64,000 nucleotides of DNA. It comes from an uncultured Prochlorococcus sp. (GTDB taxonomy: Bacteria > Cyanobacteriota > Cyanobacteriia > PCC-6307 > Cyanobiaceae). A program made the translations under genes and the position numbers. The notes below the pieces were generated by a model. That model did not search any database. It was given only the letters and a program-made list of their open reading frames with translations, and was not told where the DNA came from. Each line of letters starts with the position of its first letter. Position 1 is the first letter of the stretch. The stretch covers positions 1 through 64,000 of the forward strand of contig CACGER010000003.1 in the NCBI GenBank assembly GCA_902572075.1. The letters are read 5' to 3'. This document shows, piece after piece, positions 9,295-19,709 of the stretch.

Positions 9295-10197
9295 GTGGAG
9301 AAATTACCATCAGGCGTAGATATTAATAATCTTATCTCTGATCTTAGGATTTTAAGTTGGGAAGCAGCAGATATTTTGATTTACTATTCTCAAAAAATGA
9401 AAATTCACAGTAATAAAGAAAAAATAATTCAAAATACTAATCTTGATGATCCAGTAACAATTGCAGATTTAAGTGTAAATGATTTAATTATCCATAGAAT
9501 AAATCAAAATTATAAAAATATTAATTGGGATATTTTGAGTGAAGAAAATGTAAAAATTTCATCAGAAATTTTTGATGGTAAGTCTGATTGGATCTGGGTT
9601 CTTGATCCCCTGGACGGAACTAAGGACTTTATACAAGGCACAGGTAACTATGCTATGCATTTAGCACTTAACTATAAACAAAAGCCTCATATTGGTTTTG
9701 TTTTGATCCCAGAGAAAAATCAATTATGGATCACTGATGGAGAGAAAACTTGGTGTGAAAAAAGAGATGGATCAATATATAAACCAATTGTCTTAAAGAG
9801 TAAAAAACTTCAAGAAATGACTTTAGTAACAAGTAAAAATCATGGAAATGAAATTTTGCAAAATTTAATTAAGAAAATTAATTTCAACAAAGTCGAAATA
9901 ATGGGAAGCATTGGCTGCAAATTAGCATCTATAGTCAGGGGAGATAGTGATATTTATATCTGCCTAAGTTTGCCAGGGAAAAGCTCTCCAAAAGATTGGG
10001 ATTTTGCCGCACCAGAATCTATTCTGAAGGCAGCTGGCGGTGCAATTACAAATTTAGATAATGAAGAACTAATCTACGGACAAACTTGTTTTGAGCAGGG
10101 GGGAATTATAGTTGCCACAAATAACAAGAAAACTCACGGAAGTATTTGCTTTGAAATAAGGAAAATAATTGAGGATTATGGAATTTATCCTCTTTAG
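9295..10197 (+). CDS. cysQ: 3'(2'),5'-bisphosphate nucleotidase, inositol monophosphatase family
   Basis: A 300-residue Mg2+-dependent phosphatase that would remove the 3'-phosphate from PAP formed during sulfate assimilation, or act on inositol phosphates. Metal-site motifs appear in order: DPVTIADLSVNDLI (about residues 51-64), LSEEN (about 81-85), LDPLDGTKDFI (about 102-112) and DWDFAAPESILKAAGG (about 237-252). The start is GTG at 9295, next to the divergent rsmI start; an internal ATG (M36) would cut into the first helix. It ends 2 nt from the end of convergent pnp. CysQ is preferred over SuhB because of the overall length and the WDFAAPE motif. Confidence 0.88.
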   Translation: MEKLPSGVDINNLISDLRILSWEAADILIYYSQKMKIHSNKEKIIQNTNLDDPVTIADLSVNDLIIHRINQNYKNINWDILSEENVKISSEIFDGKSDWIWVLDPLDGTKDFIQGTGNYAMHLALNYKQKPHIGFVLIPEKNQLWITDGEKTWCEKRDGSIYKPIVLKSKKLQEMTLVTSKNHGNEILQNLIKKINFNKVEIMGSIGCKLASIVRGDSDIYICLSLPGKSSPKDWDFAAPESILKAAGGAITNLDNEELIYGQTCFEQGGIIVATNNKKTHGSICFEIRKIIEDYGIYPL

Positions 10198-10199
10198 TT

Positions 10200-12365
10200 T
10201 TAATTAAGCGGAGCGACTGGAGTAGGAGTTGGCTCTGGATAAGACATTCCACTATTTTGACCTACTCCTCTCAAAGTAAGATTAATTCTCCCTCTGCTAT
10301 CAATCTCTCTAACTCTTACAGTTACTTCATCCCCTTGCCTGACTACATCTTCGACTCTCTCAACCCTTGCTTCAGATAATTGAGAAATGTGAACCATCCC
10401 CTCTTTGCCAGGCAATATTTCTACGAAAGCACCTATAGGTATTATTCTGGTTACGACACCAGAGAAGATTTCACCTTCATGAACTTTGCGTGTTAATCCC
10501 TCAATTATCTTTTGAGCTTCTTCAGCTGCAGCTCCATCATGGGATGCAATAGTTACAATACCTCCATCTTCTATATCTATTTTTGTATTGGTCCTCTCAG
10601 TAATTCCCTTGATAGTTCTTCCTCCAGGGCCAATTACTGTTCCTATAAGCTCAGGGTCAATTCTAAAGCTTAAAAGTCGAGGAGCATGAGGGGAAAGAGA
10701 TTCTTGAGGTTTATCTATTGCCGCTTGCATCTTTTCTAAAATATGTAATCTTGCAGGCCGAGCTTTTTTAATTGCATCAGAAATAATAGAGACTGGTAAA
10801 CCTGTAATTTTCATATCCATTTGTAAGGCAGTAATTCCTTTATCAGTACCAGCAACCTTAAAATCCATGTCTCCAAGAAAGTCTTCAATTCCTTGAATAT
10901 CTGTAAGAATTCGAACTTCTTTACCTTCTTTGATTAATCCCATAGCAGTACCACTTACAGGTGCTTTTAGAGGAACTCCTGCATCTAATAATGAAAGCGT
11001 GCTTCCACATACTGAACCCATTGAAGTTGATCCGTTAGAACTTAAAACTTCACTTACTACTCTTAATACATAAGGAAATGTTTCTTTCCCAGGCAGCACG
11101 GGTATTATTGCTCTTTCAGCTAATGCTCCATGGCCAATTTCTCTTCTGCCTGGAGTTCTCATTGGCCTTGTTTCTCCAACTGAATAAGGAGGGAAATTAT
11201 AGTGATGTAAATATGTTTTTTCAGTACTTGGATTTAAATCATCCATCTCTTGAGCATCGCTGGGTGTGCCAAGAGTAGTAGTAGATAAGACTTGAGTAAG
11301 GCCTCTTTGAAAAAGTGCAGAGCCATGAACTCTTTTTGGAAGAATACCTGCAGAAGCTGATATTTTTCTAACTTCGTCGAGATCTCTTCCATCAACTCTT
11401 TTTCCATCATTTATGATTTGCGACCTCATTAATCTTTTTGTTAATTTTTTAAAGTCGGAACTTAATGACCTATCATTCTCTGAAAGAAGAACTTTTAGTT
11501 GGTTGTCCTCTTTCAAAGAATCGATTTTATCTTGTATCTCAACTTTTATTTTTTCGAGTTCAAGATCTCTTTCTTCCTTTGAAAGATCAAATTTCTTTAA
11601 AACTAACTCAATAGGTTTCGTGCAGTTTTTCTCTAAATAAGTGGGCAAGGTTTTATCTTCTTCAGGAGCAGATGGCTTAATCTGTTTTATTCCTAAATCT
11701 TTAAGTAAATCTTCTTGCGATTTAATAAGTTCAGTAACTGCTTCATAACCAAAATCTATAGCTTCGATAGTATCTTGCTCCGATAACTGGTTAGCACCTG
11801 CCTCAATCATAACAATGCCTTCAGGTGAACCTGCAACAACAATGTCTAAATCCCCTTTTTCTATCTCTCTGTAACTGGGATTTAGGATGAAATCGTCTCC
11901 GATAAGACCAACTCTAACTGCAGCCATTGGCCCGTAAAATGGAATCTCTCCAAGTAAAGTTGCTATTGAAGCCCCCGTAACAGCCAAAACATCTGCTGGA
12001 ACTCTTTCATCTAGAGAAAGGCATGATGCGACTATTTGAATCTCATCTCTCATCCATGTGGGAAAAAGTGGCCTCATTGGCCTATCGATCAACCTTGAAA
12101 TTAAAGTCGCTCTTTCTGGTGGGCGACCTTCTCTCCTCATAAAACCACCAGGAATTCTTCCGGCAGCATATAGTTTCTCCTCATAGTCGCATATCAGAGG
12201 TAGAAAGTCTGATGGGTCTTTTTTTGCAGTTTTTGTCGCTGTAACTAATAGTGAGGTATCACCACACTCAATCATTACTGATCCACTTGCTTGAGGAGCA
12301 TATAGTCCTGTAGTTAGTCGTATCTCTCGTCCGTCAAACGTGATCGACTTATTTTGTCCTTCCAC
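10200..12365 (-). CDS. pnp: Polyribonucleotide nucleotidyltransferase (PNPase)
   Basis: A 721-residue 3'-5' phosphorolytic exoribonuclease that turns over mRNA and can add tails. Two RNase PH cores are visible (about residues 10-215 and 310-545), with [12 protein letters not shown] in the first and [19 protein letters not shown] in the second, joined by an all-helical linker. A KH domain ([12 protein letters not shown], about 580-591) and an S1 domain ([20 protein letters not shown], about 635-655) complete the standard order. It ends in a short proline-rich tail. rpsN lies upstream on the same strand after a gap of about 170 nt. Convergent cysQ ends 2 nt away, with no visible terminator hairpin between them. 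Confidence 0.98.
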   Translation of the reverse strand: MEGQNKSITFDGREIRLTTGLYAPQASGSVMIECGDTSLLVTATKTAKKDPSDFLPLICDYEEKLYAAGRIPGGFMRREGRPPERATLISRLIDRPMRPLFPTWMRDEIQIVASCLSLDERVPADVLAVTGASIATLLGEIPFYGPMAAVRVGLIGDDFILNPSYREIEKGDLDIVVAGSPEGIVMIEAGANQLSEQDTIEAIDFGYEAVTELIKSQEDLLKDLGIKQIKPSAPEEDKTLPTYLEKNCTKPIELVLKKFDLSKEERDLELEKIKVEIQDKIDSLKEDNQLKVLLSENDRSLSSDFKKLTKRLMRSQIINDGKRVDGRDLDEVRKISASAGILPKRVHGSALFQRGLTQVLSTTTLGTPSDAQEMDDLNPSTEKTYLHHYNFPPYSVGETRPMRTPGRREIGHGALAERAIIPVLPGKETFPYVLRVVSEVLSSNGSTSMGSVCGSTLSLLDAGVPLKAPVSGTAMGLIKEGKEVRILTDIQGIEDFLGDMDFKVAGTDKGITALQMDMKITGLPVSIISDAIKKARPARLHILEKMQAAIDKPQESLSPHAPRLLSFRIDPELIGTVIGPGGRTIKGITERTNTKIDIEDGGIVTIASHDGAAAEEAQKIIEGLTRKVHEGEIFSGVVTRIIPIGAFVEILPGKEGMVHISQLSEARVERVEDVVRQGDEVTVRVREIDSRGRINLTLRGVGQNSGMSYPEPTPTPVAPLN

Positions 12366-12534
12366 TTTTTAAATTATAAATCTATACATGATTTATTCTT
12401 ACATTTTATAGGGACATATTGAGTAAATTATTTAGATAAGCTATAAAAATTTTTAAAAATGTCCTAAAAATTAGTTTAATTTCTAAAAGAATTATTTTTT
12501 TCGAGAAATTATAGTACTTAAGTAAAAGCTTATA

Positions 12535-12837
12535 CTACCAACTTGATTTAACTACTCCAGGAAGTTCACCGTTATGAGCTCTTTGTCTTAACTGATTCCT
12601 GCAAAGACCAAAATCTCTGTATACTCCTCTAGGTTTACCAGTTGCCCAACACCTATTTCTTACTCTATTTGGTGCAGAGTTCCTTGGCAGACCTTGAATC
12701 TTTCTATGAATTTCTAACCTTTCCATTGGATCTTTCGCAGCATTAAATTCATCTAATAATGCTTTCCTTTTTGCAGCATATTTCTTCACAAGTTTTTTGC
12801 GTTTAACTTCTCTCGCAATCATGGACTTTTTCGCCAT
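12535..12837 (-). CDS. rpsN: 30S ribosomal protein S14
   Basis: This 100-residue protein binds the head of the 30S subunit. It is the long, zinc-free form: the two CxxC pairs of the short form are absent and the core reads [19 protein letters not shown] (about residues 63-81), followed by the expected [17 protein letters not shown] ending. The N-terminus is highly basic. It stands alone rather than in a large ribosomal protein operon, as is usual in cyanobacteria, between pnp and rseP on the same strand. Confidence 0.98.
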   Translation of the reverse strand: MAKKSMIAREVKRKKLVKKYAAKRKALLDEFNAAKDPMERLEIHRKIQGLPRNSAPNRVRNRCWATGKPRGVYRDFGLCRNQLRQRAHNGELPGVVKSSW

Positions 12838-12901
12838 TTAGTCAGAATATTTAAAACTAATTATTATATTAACAGCTTGGAGAACAGTTTTTAAAATTTA
12901 T

Positions 12902-13981
12902 TTATTGGTTTAATAATCTTTGTACTATTAATAGTTGACTAGTATCTCTGATAATAAGCAGAACGCTTAGTCCAACTAAAAGAAAAAAACTGGACTGAGT
13001 AACAACCATTTGTACCTTAACTGGAACAGGTTTCCCCCTAAAACCTTCAATTAAAGTGAAAACAAGTTGTCCCCCATCTAATAGTGGCAAGGGTAAAGAA
13101 TTGAGAACTGCTAAATTAATAGAAATTAAAGCCGCAAATAATAATATGCCTGTTCCTCCTTGTTGAGATAATTGTGCACCTATTTCAACAATTTTTACCG
13201 GCCCACTTAATTGTTGGGCTGTTGAGGAGAAATTTGTAATTAATCCTTTATAACCTTGTATTGTTTTTACCAAAAGTGATAAAAACTCATTATTTGTGTA
13301 TTTAAAAAGTTCAATTATGTTTTTTGTCTTTTTAGTTTCTTTTTTTATATTAGGTTGTAATTGAGCTCCTATTGTACCCTTCCCATCTATATTTTTTGGT
13401 ACCAAAGTTAAATCTTTTAGTGCCCCATCTCGATTAATTGTTATCGAAATTGGGTTCTCTGATGAATTTTGAATCTCTTTTACTAAAGCAGAAACTGCTT
13501 GATCGCCAACTCCTAAAGCATTGCTTTCAATTTTTAAGATTTTATCCCCTGCTTGTAATCCAGCAATAGAAGCGGCTTTCCCCGGCTGAGTAGCCAAAAC
13601 TAAAATACCAGGCTCGGGATCAAACGGAATTCCAATAGTTGTTACATTAACAATCAAGATAGTATAGGCAAGAATTAAGTTAGCAAATACCCCAGCGGAT
13701 ATAACAATTACTCTTTGTATAACTGGCCTATTTTTTAATAGATTTGGATCTTTAGGATCAATATTATTTATTTCTTCATCAGGAAAAGAGACAAAGCCAC
13801 CTAAGGGAAAGGCTCTAAGTGAATAGGTTATGTTTTTATATCTTTTTTGAATTATTGATGGTCCAAAACCAATTGAAAATCCATCAACATAGATACCTTG
13901 CAAAATTGCCGCAAGAAAATGCCCCATCTCATGAAAAAAAATGAGAAATCCTAGAACTGTTATTGAGGTTAAAACGTTCAT
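12902..13981 (-). CDS. rseP: Site-2 protease family zinc metalloprotease (RseP-like)
   Basis: This 359-residue intramembrane protease should cut membrane-bound regulators. The zinc-binding HEMGH is in the first helix (about residues 17-21) and the second zinc-site motif, NSLPLPLLDGGQL, lies in the C-terminal helix region (about 294-306). Between them is one PDZ domain (about 120-205, containing KAASIAGLQAGDKILKIE). Length agrees with cyanobacterial Slr1821-type members, which have a single PDZ domain. It starts 9 nt after the end of serS on the same strand, consistent with co-transcription. Its substrate here is not evident; no anti-sigma factor is adjacent. Confidence 0.92.
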   Translation of the reverse strand: MNVLTSITVLGFLIFFHEMGHFLAAILQGIYVDGFSIGFGPSIIQKRYKNITYSLRAFPLGGFVSFPDEEINNIDPKDPNLLKNRPVIQRVIVISAGVFANLILAYTILIVNVTTIGIPFDPEPGILVLATQPGKAASIAGLQAGDKILKIESNALGVGDQAVSALVKEIQNSSENPISITINRDGALKDLTLVPKNIDGKGTIGAQLQPNIKKETKKTKNIIELFKYTNNEFLSLLVKTIQGYKGLITNFSSTAQQLSGPVKIVEIGAQLSQQGGTGILLFAALISINLAVLNSLPLPLLDGGQLVFTLIEGFRGKPVPVKVQMVVTQSSFFLLVGLSVLLIIRDTSQLLIVQRLLNQ

Positions 13982-13990
13982 TTAAATATA

Positions 13991-15268
13991 TTAAGAAGTT
14001 TTTAAAATATTTGATCCAAAATAAGGAACTAGAGCATCTGGAATTTTTACGCTTCCATCACTTTGTTGGCCATTTTCAAGAATAGCAGCCATAGTTCTTC
14101 CAATCGCAAGCCCACTACCATTTAAGGTATGCAAATATGTATTTTTCTTTTCAATTTTTGTTCTTATTGATGACCTACGTGCTTGAAAATCTAAACAATT
14201 GCTACAACTTGAAATTTCTCTATAACATTTACTACTTGGTAGCCAGACTTCAAGATCAAAAGTTCTACTTGAAGAAAAACCTAAGTCTCCAGTACAAATA
14301 TCAACTAATCTATAGGGTAGATTGAGCTTTTTTAAAATACTTTCTGCATCTAAGGTGATCTTTTTATGAGCTTCTATAGATTTATTTGGATCACAAAACC
14401 AATAGAGCTCAACTTTGTTGAATTGATGGAGTCTTATTAACCCTTTAGTATCCCTTCCATAACTTCCAGCTTCTCTCCTAAAACATGGGCTATATGCAAC
14501 ATACTTAATAGGTAGCTGCTTTGAATCAATAATCTCATTTCTATGAAAAGCTGTTAGTGGAACTTCAGCTGTAGGAGAAAGCCATAGATCGTCATTGGAA
14601 CACTTAAAACTTTCATTCGAAAATTTAGGTAATTGACCAGATCCGGTAAGACTTTCTGAATTTACTAAAGCTGGGGGCATTAACTCCACATAACCATTTT
14701 TAGTATGCATGTCGAGCATAAAATTTATTAATGCTCTCTCTAACCTGGCACCATTACCAATAAGTGTAATAAAGCGACTTTTTGATATTTTGGTAGATTT
14801 TAAAGAGTCAAAAAGATTAAGGTTTTCACCTATTTCCCAGTGAGATTTAAGATTCTCATTAATAAGGGGCGCTCCCCAAGTTTTTATTTGTACATTATCA
14901 CTTTCATCTTTCCCAATAGGTGCATCTTTACTAGGGAAATTCGGTAAATTAGAGAGCTCATCATCGACTTGTTTATCTAATGTTCTTTGCTTCTCTTCAA
15001 GTGCAGAAATTTTAATTCTGTATTCGTTTCCCTTTTTCTTTAAGTCATGAAATTCTTTTGAATCATTATTTTTTGATTTACCAATCAATTGACCGATTAA
15101 TTTGCTTAATTTTTTACTGTCGGATTGAAGACTAGATATTTCTATGTCAATTTCTTTTTTTTTAACTGTTAATTCGTGTATGTGAGATATCTTATAAACT
15201 TGCCCTCTTAGGGATAAATTCTCTTCAACAGACGTTGGATTTTCTCTTATTAATTTTTGATCTAACAC
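13991..15268 (-). CDS. serS: Seryl-tRNA synthetase
   Basis: A 425-residue class II synthetase that charges tRNA-Ser. Residues about 30-105 form the long antiparallel coiled-coil arm that contacts the tRNA variable arm. The catalytic core shows motif 2, FRREAGSYG (about 268-276), and motif 3, [16 protein letters not shown] (about 385-400). The N-terminal [11 protein letters not shown] start is typical of the family. It is followed closely by rseP and preceded, after about 120 nt, by an AAA+ gene on the same strand. Confidence 0.98.
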   Translation of the reverse strand: MLDQKLIRENPTSVEENLSLRGQVYKISHIHELTVKKKEIDIEISSLQSDSKKLSKLIGQLIGKSKNNDSKEFHDLKKKGNEYRIKISALEEKQRTLDKQVDDELSNLPNFPSKDAPIGKDESDNVQIKTWGAPLINENLKSHWEIGENLNLFDSLKSTKISKSRFITLIGNGARLERALINFMLDMHTKNGYVELMPPALVNSESLTGSGQLPKFSNESFKCSNDDLWLSPTAEVPLTAFHRNEIIDSKQLPIKYVAYSPCFRREAGSYGRDTKGLIRLHQFNKVELYWFCDPNKSIEAHKKITLDAESILKKLNLPYRLVDICTGDLGFSSSRTFDLEVWLPSSKCYREISSCSNCLDFQARRSSIRTKIEKKNTYLHTLNGSGLAIGRTMAAILENGQQSDGSVKIPDALVPYFGSNILKTS

Positions 15269-15389
15269 TATTTTTTTTTAATACATTATTTAAGATAGTT
15301 AATATCAATTAATTATTTGGGTTTTTTGATTAAAAATTAACTTAATTAATGATTCCTAACTTATGGAATATTTAAAAGTTAAATTTTAT

Positions 15390-16856
15390 TCATGAAGCAG
15401 AGCGAGCCCGTCCGGTTGATGACCACTCTTTTAGTAAATCAATTTGCTCTTTAGCCGTTCTTGATAAGGGAACTAGTTCAGAAACTGCCTTTATTAAATC
15501 TTTCTCCATAAGCTCTCTGTTTTCAGAGAATGAAATATGCATCCCCTCTATTACTGCTTGTTCAAGTTCTGCACCTGAGAATCCACTTGTTCGATCTATG
15601 ATAGTAGACAGAGGAAAACTATAACTTGGTCTTCTTTTTTTTAAGTGCAAATCCAGAATACTTAATCTTTCTTCAGAATTCGGCAAATCAAGAAAAAAGA
15701 TCTCATCAAACCTACCTTTCCTTAATAATTCAGCAGGAAGCTTATCTATAGCATTTGCGGTAGCAATGACAAATACAGCGGATTCTTTTTCAGCCATCCA
15801 AGTTAGCAGACTTGCCAAAACTCTCTGACTTGTTCCTCCATCACTTCTAGCATCGCCACCAAAGCCCTTGTCAATTTCATCGATCCAAAGGATACACGGA
15901 GACATGGCCTCAGCTCTTAATATTGTTTCTCTTGTCCTCGCCTCGCTTGAACCAACAAGGCTAGAAAATAGTCTTCCAACATCTAACCTAAGTAGCGGCA
16001 TTGACCAACTCTTAGAAATTGATTTTGCGGTAAGGGATTTCCCTGTTCCTTGTGCTCCAACGAGTAGAACGCCCTTTGGAATAGGTAAACCATAATCTCT
16101 AGCTTCTTTAGAAAAGGCCCTGTATCTTTGATTAAGCCAAACTTTTAAAACATTTAAACCACCAATATCATCTTGACTCGATTTAGAGTCGAAAAATTCT
16201 AAAATTTCACTTCTGGCGATCACTTGTTTTTTCTCTTCAAGAATATCTTTTATATCTTCTCTACTTATTTTTCCTCTTTGAGCAAGGGCTTTTGCAGTTA
16301 CTTGCTTTACTTTTATTTCGGTAAGTCCACTTGAGGCTATAGAAAGTTCGTTTAAGTCTTGTTCCTCGAGATTTGAATTAGTATTAATAGCAATTTTTTT
16401 TATTAGATTTTTCAATTCTTTTTGGTCAGGTAAAGGTAGATTTATAATTGTCATTAATTCGTCAAGCTCTTCTGAAGATGGAAATAAATGAGAACTAATA
16501 ATTAAATTATGACTAGTTTTCTTAAGCGCTGAAGATAATTCTTTAATAGTTCTATTGATAGATGGATCATCATAAAATTTATGAAAATCTTTTACCAATA
16601 AAACTGTTGAGACTTCAGAACTTTGTTCTTTAAGCCAATTAAGCACTCCTAACGGATTGTTAGAAAATTTACCTTCTTCATTTAATAATCCCTTTATGCC
16701 GCTAACGCAATCCCAACAAATGAATCTTTTTATATTTAATCTTTCACAAGAGAAATTGACTAATTTTTCTAATCTTTCCTCTTCTTTAGTTCTGATCCAA
16801 ATTAATGAGGTTCTTGATTTTATGAGTAATTCTAAATTTCTACACCAAGAATTCAT
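15390..16856 (-). CDS. AAA+ ATPase of the Ycf46 type
   Basis: A 488-residue protein with an N-terminal part of about 230 residues and one AAA+ module. Walker A is GAQGTGKSLTAK (about residues 262-273), Walker B is CILWIDEIDKGF (about 320-331), and the second region of homology is present, with RKGRFDEIFFLDLP (about 380-393). A sensor/lid helix follows, with GFSGAELEQAV. Layout and length match the plastid-encoded Ycf46 family of cyanobacteria and algae, whose function is poorly known; a role in photosynthesis or inorganic carbon use has been proposed. It lies 15 nt downstream of yidC on the same strand. A membrane-protease (FtsH) identity is excluded because there is no protease domain. Confidence 0.85.
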   Translation of the reverse strand: MNSWCRNLELLIKSRTSLIWIRTKEEERLEKLVNFSCERLNIKRFICWDCVSGIKGLLNEEGKFSNNPLGVLNWLKEQSSEVSTVLLVKDFHKFYDDPSINRTIKELSSALKKTSHNLIISSHLFPSSEELDELMTIINLPLPDQKELKNLIKKIAINTNSNLEEQDLNELSIASSGLTEIKVKQVTAKALAQRGKISREDIKDILEEKKQVIARSEILEFFDSKSSQDDIGGLNVLKVWLNQRYRAFSKEARDYGLPIPKGVLLVGAQGTGKSLTAKSISKSWSMPLLRLDVGRLFSSLVGSSEARTRETILRAEAMSPCILWIDEIDKGFGGDARSDGGTSQRVLASLLTWMAEKESAVFVIATANAIDKLPAELLRKGRFDEIFFLDLPNSEERLSILDLHLKKRRPSYSFPLSTIIDRTSGFSGAELEQAVIEGMHISFSENRELMEKDLIKAVSELVPLSRTAKEQIDLLKEWSSTGRARSAS

Positions 16857-16871
16857 TATTTAAGATTAAGA

Positions 16872-18014
16872 CTATTTTTTACTATTAGGTTCAAAAGGTA
16901 ATCTTTTATCTGAGATAGTTGAAGCAGAAGTTGTAATTACTTCATTTTTAGCCAATAATTGTTGATCTAAAATTTTCTGTAGATTCTCTGGAAGAGCTTC
17001 TTTATTAAGCAGAAAAGTCTGAAATGCCTGGAATATATTAGCAACAACCATATATAGTAAAACTCCTGCTGGTAGCGGGAAAAACAGGAACATTCCAGTA
17101 ATCATGATTGGTGTAATTTTATTTGCTGTCGATTGCTGTGGATTCGCAGGCATCCCTTGACTAGATAGAACTTGCGAAAGAAGTAGGGTCAATCCAAAGG
17201 CACCAACAAGTGCTGCAATATCCCAATTAATTGCCCCATCTACATAAAACCCAACTTGACCTAGAGCTTTAATAAAAAGAAAACCACTTTTAGCAGCTAA
17301 ACCTGGGATTTTTGCCTCGATAGTTGCATCCCCTGGTTTAATTGCTGTTACTGTACCGTCTTGAGAAACTTTAAGATTTTCGGATCCTTTAGAAACGGTC
17401 CAAGTGGGGAGGAATTTTGATCCATTGTCATATTTAGATAAAACTTCCGAATAGCTATTGCCGTTTGTTGTTTGTAAATTTATTTTTACGGATTCTTCTG
17501 TTCCTAATTTTGTTCCACTGGGTATTGAAGCTACTACAGGAAAATGGGATTTTTCTGTAATGAATATAGAGTGTCTTGGAGATTTGTAGGGTTTTGGATC
17601 AATAGCTGCTACTTGATCCTGTGGAACTACCTTGAGATTTATGTTGTAAGGGACATCAGCGAATGGTGATCCTCTTAGAGTTGCAAATAATGCGAACAAA
17701 ACGGGCATTTGTACAATTAAAGGAAGGCAACCTGCTAAGGGACTACCAAACTCATTCATTAATTTTCCAAGTTCTTCTTGCTGTTTCTTTGGATCACCTG
17801 AAAACTTAGATTTTATTTCTGCTTGTCTTTTTTGCATTACTGGTTGGGCAATCTTCATCCTCCTTGCGCTTCTAATGGATCCAGCGCTTAAAGGGAAAAG
17901 TGCAATTCTAATTACGACTGTTAATGCAACAATTGCTAAACCATAACTAGGAACTAAACCGTAGAAAAAATCTAGAATCGGGATAAGTAATTTTTCAGAA
18001 ATGAACCCTATCAC
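16872..18014 (-). CDS. yidC: Membrane protein insertase YidC with an Ig-like insert
   Basis: A 380-residue Oxa1/Alb3/YidC insertase that helps place proteins, including photosystem subunits, into cytoplasmic or thylakoid membranes. The basic loop after the first helix reads [20 protein letters not shown] (about residues 43-62), followed by the helical hairpin. Conserved TM segments lie near 80-115, 265-285 and 305-345. Between TM2 and TM3 there is a domain of about 140 residues (about 125-255) containing [20 protein letters not shown], which has the pattern of bacterial Ig-like (BIG2) domains. It sits in the conserved rpmH-rnpA-(PH)-yidC order. Confidence 0.96.
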   Translation of the reverse strand: MIGFISEKLLIPILDFFYGLVPSYGLAIVALTVVIRIALFPLSAGSIRSARRMKIAQPVMQKRQAEIKSKFSGDPKKQQEELGKLMNEFGSPLAGCLPLIVQMPVLFALFATLRGSPFADVPYNINLKVVPQDQVAAIDPKPYKSPRHSIFITEKSHFPVVASIPSGTKLGTEESVKINLQTTNGNSYSEVLSKYDNGSKFLPTWTVSKGSENLKVSQDGTVTAIKPGDATIEAKIPGLAAKSGFLFIKALGQVGFYVDGAINWDIAALVGAFGLTLLLSQVLSSQGMPANPQQSTANKITPIMITGMFLFFPLPAGVLLYMVVANIFQAFQTFLLNKEALPENLQKILDQQLLAKNEVITTSASTISDKRLPFEPNSKK

Positions 18015-18086
18015 GATATTAAAAAGAGTGTAATTTTATTAGACATTTTATTTTACAGGAAAATAAGGTTTTTGTAATTAATTTAT

Positions 18087-18500
18087 TTAGGACTTAGTAG
18101 CAAATCCCTCAACCTCATTGAGATTTGGAATTTGTGATCTTTTATTCATATTTTCTTCAATAAATTTTTGCTTTTCTCTGAATAAAGGTAATGATTTCAT
18201 CTCAACTTTTGATCCGTCATTAAGGATAAGAACCATATCACCGTATGATCCGAATCCCCTTGGAATTGATCTAATTTCTTCGATGTTACTTAATGAAACT
18301 TGTGTTTTGTTTTTGCCAAACCATCCTCCTTCAATAGTAATTCTTTTGTTTGTAATTTTATATCTCAACCACAATGCTCTAACTATTGCAGCAAAGGTAA
18401 ATGGTAATCCAAGAATAGTTATACCTGCAAGTAGATTTATTATTAAATCACTTTTTGCGGGACCGCCTTCATAAAAGGTTTCTTCATTCATGTTAATCAT
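18087..18500 (-). CDS. PH-domain membrane protein (bPH2/YdbT-like)
   Basis: A 137-residue protein. Residues about 18-50 contain a membrane hairpin (LIINLLAGITILGLPFTFAA). The rest is a bacterial PH-like domain with YKITNKRITIEGGWFGKNKT followed by IEEIRSIPRGFGSYGDMVL, typical of the bPH_2/DUF304 family. Its position between rnpA and yidC is conserved in cyanobacteria, which suggests a link to membrane-protein insertion, but that is an inference. Its ATG overlaps the rnpA stop by 4 nt (ATGA), so it is probably translationally coupled. A second ATG three codons in is an equally possible start. Confidence 0.85.
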   Translation of the reverse strand: MINMNEETFYEGGPAKSDLIINLLAGITILGLPFTFAAIVRALWLRYKITNKRITIEGGWFGKNKTQVSLSNIEEIRSIPRGFGSYGDMVLILNDGSKVEMKSLPLFREKQKFIEENMNKRSQIPNLNEVEGFATKS

Positions 18501-18883
18501 TTGATTAGACGAGATTTGAACATTAAGTTTTGAAATTCTTCCAAAAGTCTGCTTTCATCGTTGCAGAAATCTCCAAATTTAAGGTTAACAAGTAACCAAT
18601 ATGGTTTGTGGTTATTAATTTCCTGAATGTTTTTTATTAACCACTCTTGAAGGATTCTTCTTAATTTATTTCTTTCTACAGCTTTTTTTGAGACTTTTTT
18701 ACTAATAGCTATCGCTACCCTAAATTTGTTTGAGGTATTTGTGAGATTATGGGTCAAGAGAATTTCTGGATTTGATCTCGCAACTTTAAATGTCATTAAA
18801 TTTCCATAATATGTTTTGGAATTTTTATGAATATAATTAAAAGTCCTATGACCTCTTAAACGCATATCCTTAGGTAAGGCCAT
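18497..18883 (-). CDS. rnpA: Ribonuclease P protein component
   Basis: The 128-residue protein subunit of RNase P, which helps the catalytic RNA remove 5' leaders from tRNA precursors. The RNR signature is clear in KKAVERNKLRRILQEWL (about residues 69-85), and the N-terminal MALPKDMRLRGHRTFNYI is characteristic. It begins 12 nt after the end of rpmH and overlaps the following PH-domain gene by 4 nt. The order rpmH-rnpA-PH-yidC is the standard cyanobacterial operon. Confidence 0.96.
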   Translation of the reverse strand: MALPKDMRLRGHRTFNYIHKNSKTYYGNLMTFKVARSNPEILLTHNLTNTSNKFRVAIAISKKVSKKAVERNKLRRILQEWLIKNIQEINNHKPYWLLVNLKFGDFCNDESRLLEEFQNLMFKSRLIK

Positions 18884-18895
18884 TTAAATAAGAAG

Positions 18896-19033
18896 TTATA
18901 CTGCTATTCTTTCTCTACCTTTTTGTCTTCTGCTTTTAATAACTCTTCTACCAGTATGGGAACGCATTCTTACTCTAAAACCAGATACACGTTTTCTTTT
19001 TCTTGAAGTTCCGCCAAAAGTTCTTTTAGTCAT
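18896..19033 (-). CDS. rpmH: 50S ribosomal protein L34
   Basis: A 45-residue, very basic protein read on the minus strand: it begins [20 protein letters not shown] and ends GRERIAV. The [15 protein letters not shown] core is the L34 signature. It heads the rpmH-rnpA-PH-yidC cluster. Too short for a standard ORF cut-off but unambiguous. Confidence 0.98.
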
Positions 19034-19063
19034 TTGTTTAATTATCCTTATTTAATTTATCAT

Positions 19064-19642
19064 TTAATCGATCACTATAGTCCAGCTTCCTAAATAAGTT
19101 GAAAATGATTCCCCTTTAGGTTGCCCAAATGAATGAAATTGATATAAACCTGATTTTTTTGGATTAAAAATTTTAAAGACAATTGCATAACTGTCTTTGT
19201 TAGAAGAAATTGGGCTGTATGGGTAAATATCTAGTGAACGTAAACCTGATTCATCAGTCTTAATTTCGAAATCAGCTTGAATGTCTTCTAAACATTTAGT
19301 TCTACTCTCAAAACCACCTATTTTTACTTTGCAAAAACTAATTTTTTCATCATTTAGTGTGGATTTAAAGGTCTTAGGAATTGCTAGATTAATTTTTAAA
19401 AGATCATTTCTTCTATCAGATGGCCTCAAGAAAAAATAAATTGTATTTCTAAATTTCTTTTTATCTTCTTTTTGAAACCACTTTAATCGTCTAAAACCAG
19501 AGTCTTGATCCCACTGAAATTCTAACCTCGCTTTAGCATCTTGTGTCTCGTAAAAAAAAGGAGTTGAAACTAAAATTGTGGGAATAATAAAAAATCTTAA
19601 AATTTTAAGATTCAAAATAAGTTTGTTTGTGATTTTGAACAT
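19064..19642 (-). CDS. Secreted DUF2808-family protein
   Basis: A 192-residue protein with an N-terminal signal-like segment (residues about 10-32, containing ILRFFIIPTILVSTPFF). The rest is a soluble beta-rich domain containing RPSDRRNDLLKINLAIPKTF and ending with GSYLxxW-like sequence (TYLGSWTIVID). This matches the cyanobacterial DUF2808 layout, in which proteins begin with a signal peptide and describe P-(K/D)-F elements. Location is probably periplasmic. Function unknown. It lies just upstream of rpmH on the same strand but separated by only about 30 nt; it may be co-transcribed. Family call is from memory of the pattern, so moderate confidence. Confidence 0.65.
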   Translation of the reverse strand: MFKITNKLILNLKILRFFIIPTILVSTPFFYETQDAKARLEFQWDQDSGFRRLKWFQKEDKKKFRNTIYFFLRPSDRRNDLLKINLAIPKTFKSTLNDEKISFCKVKIGGFESRTKCLEDIQADFEIKTDESGLRSLDIYPYSPISSNKDSYAIVFKIFNPKKSGLYQFHSFGQPKGESFSTYLGSWTIVID

Positions 19643-19709
19643 TGAAGGGTTGAATTTTAAAAGTTGATTCGTGCTACTAAATTTAAAGCGGATATTATTT
19701 TCACTAAGG

